Source: Talinum fruticosum (taxonomy: Eukaryota; Streptophyta; Magnoliopsida; Caryophyllales; Talinaceae). Taken from it: a stretch of DNA of 64,000 bases. The position numbers and the translations under genes were made by a program. The notes beneath the pieces were generated by a model. It was not told the origin of the DNA, did no database searches, and was given only the letters and a program-made list of their open reading frames with translations. The stretch spans positions 2,790,001 to 2,854,000 of the forward strand of contig JAITYX010000049.1 of NCBI GenBank assembly GCA_021018815.1. Reading direction: 5' to 3'. Of this stretch, positions 58,518 to 64,000 are shown piece after piece; the first letter of the stretch is position 1, and each line of letters begins with the position of its first letter.

Positions 58518-59068
58518 CGTAGGAAAAGCGACCGGCCTCGGGGCCCGGACTGAGTTTCCCCACTTGTGTCGAGTCTGTTTTTAAGATTAATTGTCAAGAT
58601 GATTTTAGAAATTTATGTTTAGAATGTGGGGATGAACCTTTTATTAAGATTCTCGAGTTTTATTAAATTGAGTTGAAATGCATTAAATCAGATTTGATTG
58701 GTGGTTTTATTAATTATTTTATTTTTATAAATTATTTTCAGAATTCCGGGATATTATTTACCAATTGAAGGACAAACAAAATTAGGGTTTTGATTCTGCC
58801 GTGAGGCTTTAGGGCCAAATCGGTGTGAAAACACCAATCTAGATCGAAGACTTACCTGCCGACCACTAGGTGTAGGTGGCGGCCGCACCCGGTGGTGGCG
58901 GGCGTCCGCTAGAAGCCATGGCTGAGGAGATCATCCTCGGCCTCTGTCTTGGCTGGTAGATTTAGAACCGATTTTCTTTAACCCTGCAATCTCAAAATAA
59001 CCGGGATGCAAATTCAATAAGAAATAAGCGTAAAAGGGGAGTCTCCAATTAGTTTTTAGGATGAAAAT

Positions 59069-62000
59069 TGTAATACCCGTAATTTTAACGAAAAGTAGCT
59101 GTCAAGCATAGAACTATTGAGTAATAGCCCACGCATCTAGGGGTTGAGTGGCTGATTTTATTTATAGCCGGACTTATTACTTTATCATTCCTTCGGAAGC
59201 TACTGTCGAATAAACTAAATCAAGGAAATCGCCTCCCTTTTTCCATTTGAGCTAAAGCTGTTGGGTGATTAGGAATTATCGTGGTCGGTGTATTACAATA
59301 AGTTAGGATACGAGCGAGTGTAAGAGGACGGAAGGGAGGAGATATGGACTTGTTGTATATGGGCCGGTGATTACATTAGCTGATTATGAAGAGATGAGAG
59401 AGATAAGTTGGGGCCCAATTAGGATCATTAACCGCCAATTAAGCGGTGGAGAGAGGCGAGGTAAAGAAGGGGGCCTTGGAGGCCAGAGAACGAGAAAAAG
59501 GAAAGAGAAACGTGAGGGGAGGACCGAGAAAGAGAGAGAGAAGGTGCGCGGGAGCTGAAGCCGAGGCCGGAGGCCGCGAGCCGAGCACCAAACGGAGGGA
59601 AGGCGGCCGACGCACGCAAGGGAAACGGAGGAGCGAGAGAAGGAGAAGGTCACCGCCGCAAGAAGGCGAGAGAGAGAGAGAGAGAGAGGTTGAGCGAGGG
59701 AGACAGAGTGAGAGGGAGAAGACGAGCGATAGCGGGAAAAGACCGGAGGCCGGCGGGCTCGACGGGGAACGGAGGTGAGACGGTCGGCCAACGGCCGGGA
59801 AACGGTCGAGCGCGAAGGAGGGCGAGCCGAGGCCGGGAAAGGAGCATGAACACGAGGGCGAGAGGGAGGCAGCCGGTGGGCGCGAGAACAATGGCCGACA
59901 AGCTGCGTCGAGGCGTTGAGGAGGGCGGCGAACCGGGGCTAGCAGCAGGGGAAGAGGAAGGAAAGGAGGAACTGAACCGGGGGCTCGAATCTCGGAAATC
60001 CAGACAAATGGTCAATCCCTGAATCGAGGTGGGTAGTCCTATACTCTAAACCATTAGTACTTTCAAAACCCAATTGAATTTATCGTTATTGTTGAATGTG
60101 ATTGTGAATTTTTAACATGTATGCTATTGAACGAGTTTAGTAGTTACTAAAAGTGGAATTAGGAGTCTTGAGGAATTTATCGTGATTGTTGAATGTGATT
60201 TTGAATATTGAACATGTATGCTATTGAACGAGTTTAGTAGTTGCTTGAAAGTGGAATTAAGAGTCTTGAGGGGAATTGGTAGTTGTTTAGGCCTGAATTA
60301 GAAATCGGGAATTTAGATGGAGTTAGGCTACTTGGGTGTAGTGGGTCATATCGAGAATTCGATCTGTTGGGGATGAGTACGTTGTGGTTTCGGTATAGAT
60401 TGTGAATTAGTATTTGAAGCCGAGCCTTAGAGATTTATTAAAATTGCAGCATTGGGAAATGATTGCTAATATCGGGAAATAATGAGTGAAGTATAAAGAG
60501 GAGAATGAATTCATATCGATAATGAGGCACGGGAGTGAGAAATGGGTGATTGTTAGATTAATTGAGTTTGAAGTATATTTAAATTCTCGAGGTTGAACCG
60601 AACGTGAAGGTAAGCGAAGCTAACGGAATTTGAATTACGGAAAGTGATTAAGAGTTATATAACTAAGGATGGACGAACCAGAGTTGATTAATAAGATAAC
60701 AACATGCAATGAGAGTTTGAGGCAAGGAATGGTAAGGTTAAGGTTGCGTTTAGAATGAATCTAAGTCTTTGACATGAAATTAAGTTGGAAGGTGGACCTA
60801 GCAAGAGGAACTTAAGTGATAAAGTGAGATTAGGAGTGATATGGCTGAGTATGAGCAAATGAAGTTAATTTATGAAGTTGAGACGTGAGCAAAAGAAGTG
60901 GATTCATGAAGTAGAGACATAGAATGAGGAATTGAAGTAAAGACAAAGAATTGTGAGAAGTGGAACGTTTAATTAGGCGACACCGCTTGTGGTTATTGTA
61001 GCTCGGAAAATGGAAATTAATCATATTAGAGTGGTGGATTGAGAAAGGTATAGTTGGAAAGAGTTAAGGATGACAGCGTGCATTGAATGATGGCTATTCG
61101 TGTTAAGTGATTTCCTTACGTGATGCTCAAAAGTAGTTACGAAAGGCGTTTTGTATTTTACGTGAAATGATCCTTGAATGGAACTTCTTGTGAACCGCCT
61201 TTAAGACGTGATTCTGTTTTAAAGAAGCAAAACTGTTTGAGGAATTGTATTTGGAGGAATGGCACGTAGTGCTATGCCTTCCGAGTGTGTCAAACCGATT
61301 TAAGAAAGTGAATTAATAACGGTGACACCTGGTGGCATGCCTTCCTTGATGTTAAATCGATTGAGAAAGCTATGAAGTGAATGTGATGAATGAATATGTG
61401 CAAATTGTTTTGAATCGACCGGCTACGGATTGTTTAGCATATCGAAGGGTTCGAAGCGGGGACGCCTGACTAGAAACTTCGAAGGAAGGGTTCTAACAGG
61501 GGTCTTGTAGAGGCGGGATGCCCGATCCGAGACTTCCTAGAAGATAGGTCCCGGAGCCTCTTTGTCGTGGTCGCGCCACGAAATTAAAGAAGTGCTAGTT
61601 TGAGTCCTCAAAAGGCCTAGAATGTTGATTCAATCCCAAAAGAGAATTGTGATGAATGTGAAACCGTGCTTTTAAATGATTAAAAGAGTCTTGATCTTTA
61701 CGTTGCAAGAGATTTCATTGAAAGTATATAGATTTGTATTATATTATTATGCTTTCACGGATTTCATTATTATGAGTATTATGTGTAAAGAATTTCCATT
61801 TTGAGGGTATAAGACTCCGGTGAGCCCCGTGGTTTATTGCTCACCCCCACAAATCCCCTTTTCCCTCACAGAGTGTTGCAGGTAGAATTTCAAAAGTATA
61901 ATTTCCACTTACCATGTTTCGGACTCGCTGATTGCTTGTTGATGCACGCCGAGTGATTCAAAGTCAAGAACATGCATTTCTTATATTTCTCCACGTTGTA

Positions 62001-62367
62001 GTTTATAATTTAGTTCATATAGTTGTACCAAATGTATAATGAACCATTTAGATTATTTTAAGCTTTATCGCATGATTGGTTGGACTTCGGCGTGTGGCCG
62101 TTGAGTGTATACTCCGAGTGTGTGGCTCGTTGAGTTATATTATGCTTTTTATGCGGGGTTTTAGGGCTTTAAGCCTATCGGATAGTCCACATTACAAGCG
62201 AGAACTCGCCAAAATTTTGAGGAAATCTCGGATTCTTTTAGAAAACCACCTTTATTATCTCTAAGTTGAGTTTAGACAGACCAAACCAACACCGAGATAG
62301 AACCTTGGGAGTTCCTTTAAGGAACTGCGGCGATGTAATACTCCTAGGGGTGATTTGGGGTGTTACA
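59069..62367 (+). repeat. solo chromovirus-type LTR (S1) inside T4
   Basis: 3299 bp, TGTAATACCC...GGGGTGTTACA, flanked by AAAAT (59064-59068) and AAAAC (62368-62372), a 5-bp duplication with one change. The T4 sequence continues across it. TGTAACACCC-type ends and LTRs of more than 3 kb are usual for Tekay/Del chromoviruses; family is inferred. It has a GA-rich block (59450-59990) and a GT-containing AGGTGGGTAG after it. No internal region is present, so it formed by LTR-LTR recombination. Confidence 0.85.
62310..62326. other. short palindrome near the LTR 3' end
   Basis: AGTTCCTT-T-AAGGAACT. It is repeated as AGTTCCTT-A-AAGGAACT at 63600-63616 in the next LTR, and weakly in S2. About 45 bases before the LTR end in both. 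Confidence 0.6.
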
Positions 62368-63559
62368 AAAACTAACAAAAACAAAACATTCTCTTATAAT
62401 CTTATTATGGGAAAACTAAGACTAAAAGAGGCTAAAATTGACTCGATCGAGTCTTCGAACCAAGAATGAGATCCGGGGCGAGGGTACGAAAGATAGGGAA
62501 AACCCTTCCAATCCGTTTGTCCGAAGACGACCATTACTAGTTTGAGTAATATATTAAAATAGCGTGCTACATACACAAACACACAACATGCTAGAGCGAT
62601 AAATAAAAGCAACGAACAAAACTAAAGGAAAAACGATAAAGAAAGCGGCAAAGAAAAGAAAAGCGGAAAACGAAAAAAATTACATCGGGCGGGGAGGAAT
62701 TAAAAGAACGATTACATCTATTTAATTCACAATAGGGAAAGCGGTAAATAAAACATAAATATAATGTAAATCCTACCTTATCGATCTAGATCTCTACTGC
62801 TGGATCCCTTAATGTGACGGCGACGACTTAAGGAACAACGGGTTATTTTGTGAATTACATATATAGGGAATAGGAAAGATCAATTGAATAAGCGCCTAGA
62901 GATAAGAATAACTGAATATTCTTTAGCTCTTTGCACGGATTCAACGGCGGTAAGTAGAGAAAGGATGAATGATTGGTAGAAAATTCGGCGAGTAAGGTTT
63001 CGCTATAAGTGCTCCGGTTAGCTTTCTGCAGCATTACGTATATGAGAAAGCCATATGGGAATGGGAGCCAAGGCTCTCTATTTATAGGGAGAGACATAGA
63101 TCATAAATGACCTCGGGTGTGCGTCCAGCCTGCCGTCCAAAACAATAGAAATAAAACTAGGCCGGATTCTCATAAGATTACACCGGATAGAGAGGATAGA
63201 ACCGGATAGAACCCGGTTGGCGGGCGCTGGCCACCCGGGTGCTACTAGGGTTTCGTGCACTAGTGTGTCTCCAAGCCAAAGTTCAGCATTTCACTTAAAA
63301 CTCTAAGGTTGAAGATGTTGGCCCCGATGTCGTTTTGAGGCGGATAACTCCTAGTCTCATGTGGAATGCTTTGTGGAGCCGAAATGCGAGCACTTTGATG
63401 GTCATGATCGGGTCTTCGACTCCTTGTCTTATTGGACAAAAGTATAATGCGATATTCCGAACTTTGAATTTCTCGGTGCATAGCTCCGGACTCTGTTGTC
63501 TCTGAAGGCTTGGCTGGGTTCTTGGATCGCCCGAAAGAAAGGAGGATTTGTGGACTGAC

Positions 63560-64000
63560 TATAACACCCCAAAACACCCCCAGGAGTATTACATCGCTGA
63601 GTTCCTTAAAGGAACTCCCAAGGCTCTTCTCGGTGTTGGTTTGGCTGTCTAAACTCAACTTAAAGATAATAAGGGTGGTTTTCCAAAAGAATCCGAGATT
63701 TTCTAAAATTTCGGCAGAGTTACGTTTGTAATATGAACTATCCCATAGGCTTAAAACCTTAAAATCCTGCATAAAAAGCATAACATAACTCAACGAGCCA
63801 CCCGCTCGGAGTATACAACTCAACGGCCACACAACGGAGTCCAACCAATCATGCGATAAAACTTACAACAATCTAAAAGGGTTTACTATACACATGGTAC
63901 AAACTACATGAACTAAATTACAAGTACAATACTTAGAAACATAAGAAATGAACATCCTTGATTAAAATCGCGCGACGAACTAGCAAACGAGCAATCAACG
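63560..64000 (-). repeat. second chromovirus-type LTR (S3), - strand, runs off the window
   Basis: The reverse complement of the last 440 bp of S1 at roughly 90% by eye. It begins TATAACACCCC in + orientation (TG decayed to TA). It interrupts T4. Whether it is a solo LTR or part of an element cannot be seen. Confidence 0.82.

Larger units (their letters stand above)
58518..63559 (-). repeat. Tat LTR T4, split by a solo LTR
   Basis: Two parts, 58518-59068 and 62368-63559, match T1 in the same order (GC-rich block 58850-58960; TATA motif 63078-63087; GTTGTCTCTGAAGGCTTGG near the right end). It begins CGTAGGAAA in place of TGTAGGAAC. The final 200 bp or so are cut off at 63560 by another LTR. 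No PBS or coding region is in view. Confidence 0.78.

Noticed and set aside
59384..60022. Long frames on both strands, Arg/Glu-rich and Ser/Pro-rich
   Set aside because: The GA-rich low-complexity block of a solo LTR is open in most frames by composition.
1..64000. tRNA, rRNA, CRISPR arrays, bacterial or organelle genes
   Set aside because: None seen. The only tRNA-like matches are the short primer-binding sites of the retrotransposons.

Overview
This window is nuclear DNA of a flowering plant, most likely a eudicot, although the species cannot be read from it. It is AT-rich and consists almost entirely of nested, mostly decayed transposable elements. I recognise Ty1/copia elements of the Sirevirus type (extra env-like ORF after pol), Ty3/gypsy elements of the Tat/Ogre/Retand, Tekay-chromovirus and Athila-like lineages, a gag-only terminal-repeat element, a hAT element and a PIF/Harbinger-like MITE. 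I found no ordinary host gene, tRNA, rRNA or CRISPR. The only reading frame that looks little damaged over a whole domain is the capsid part of the gag of the gag-only element.

Layout, left to right. Bases 1-3865 are the 3' part of a + strand Sirevirus-like copia (copia-A: env-like pseudogene, polypurine tract, 3' LTR). 3866-6221 is the leader, primer-binding site and 5' LTR of a - strand Tat element (T1). 6222-6344 is the end of another Tat LTR. 6345-8008 is a Tekay integrase remnant carrying a MITE. From 8009 to 49184 lies a - strand Sirevirus-like copia (copia-M), broken up by later insertions. A young gag-only LTR element (9173-16557, target duplication ATGGG, LTRs about 99% alike by eye) sits in its env-like ORF. 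A Tat element of about 30 kb (TatX, 18027-48012) sits in its RNase H domain: the two halves of that domain flank TatX.

TatX has an LTR at each end (18027-19767 and 46246-48012). On its opposite strand it carries a plant-mobile-domain (PMD) pseudogene with its own TATA box and intron. A complete Tekay chromovirus (20712-32433, flanked by TGTC) sits inside that intron. Behind the PMD gene lie a hAT element (33488-34810), a copia chimera (34862-39806) whose gag runs straight into an env-like ORF, a truncated Athila-type gag-protease element (39807-44644), and an inverted Tat LTR piece (44645-45478). The pol of TatX is missing. The chimeric copia suggests that a recombination between two copias deleted it.

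To the right, a + strand Sirevirus-like copia (copia-P, 49185-58517) entered copia-M pol. Its 5' LTR contains a truncated chromovirus-type LTR (about 50250-52587). Its env-like ORF is cut by a Tat LTR (T4, 58518-63559), which in turn contains a solo chromovirus-type LTR (59069-62367) and is entered by a second one on the opposite strand (63560 to the window end).

Nothing here works as an operon. The interplay is parasitic: gag-only elements would need the enzymes of full-length relatives, and the order of nesting gives a relative history. The Tekay remnant at 6345 and copia-M are oldest, TatX and its passengers intermediate, and the gag-only element at 9173 among the youngest.
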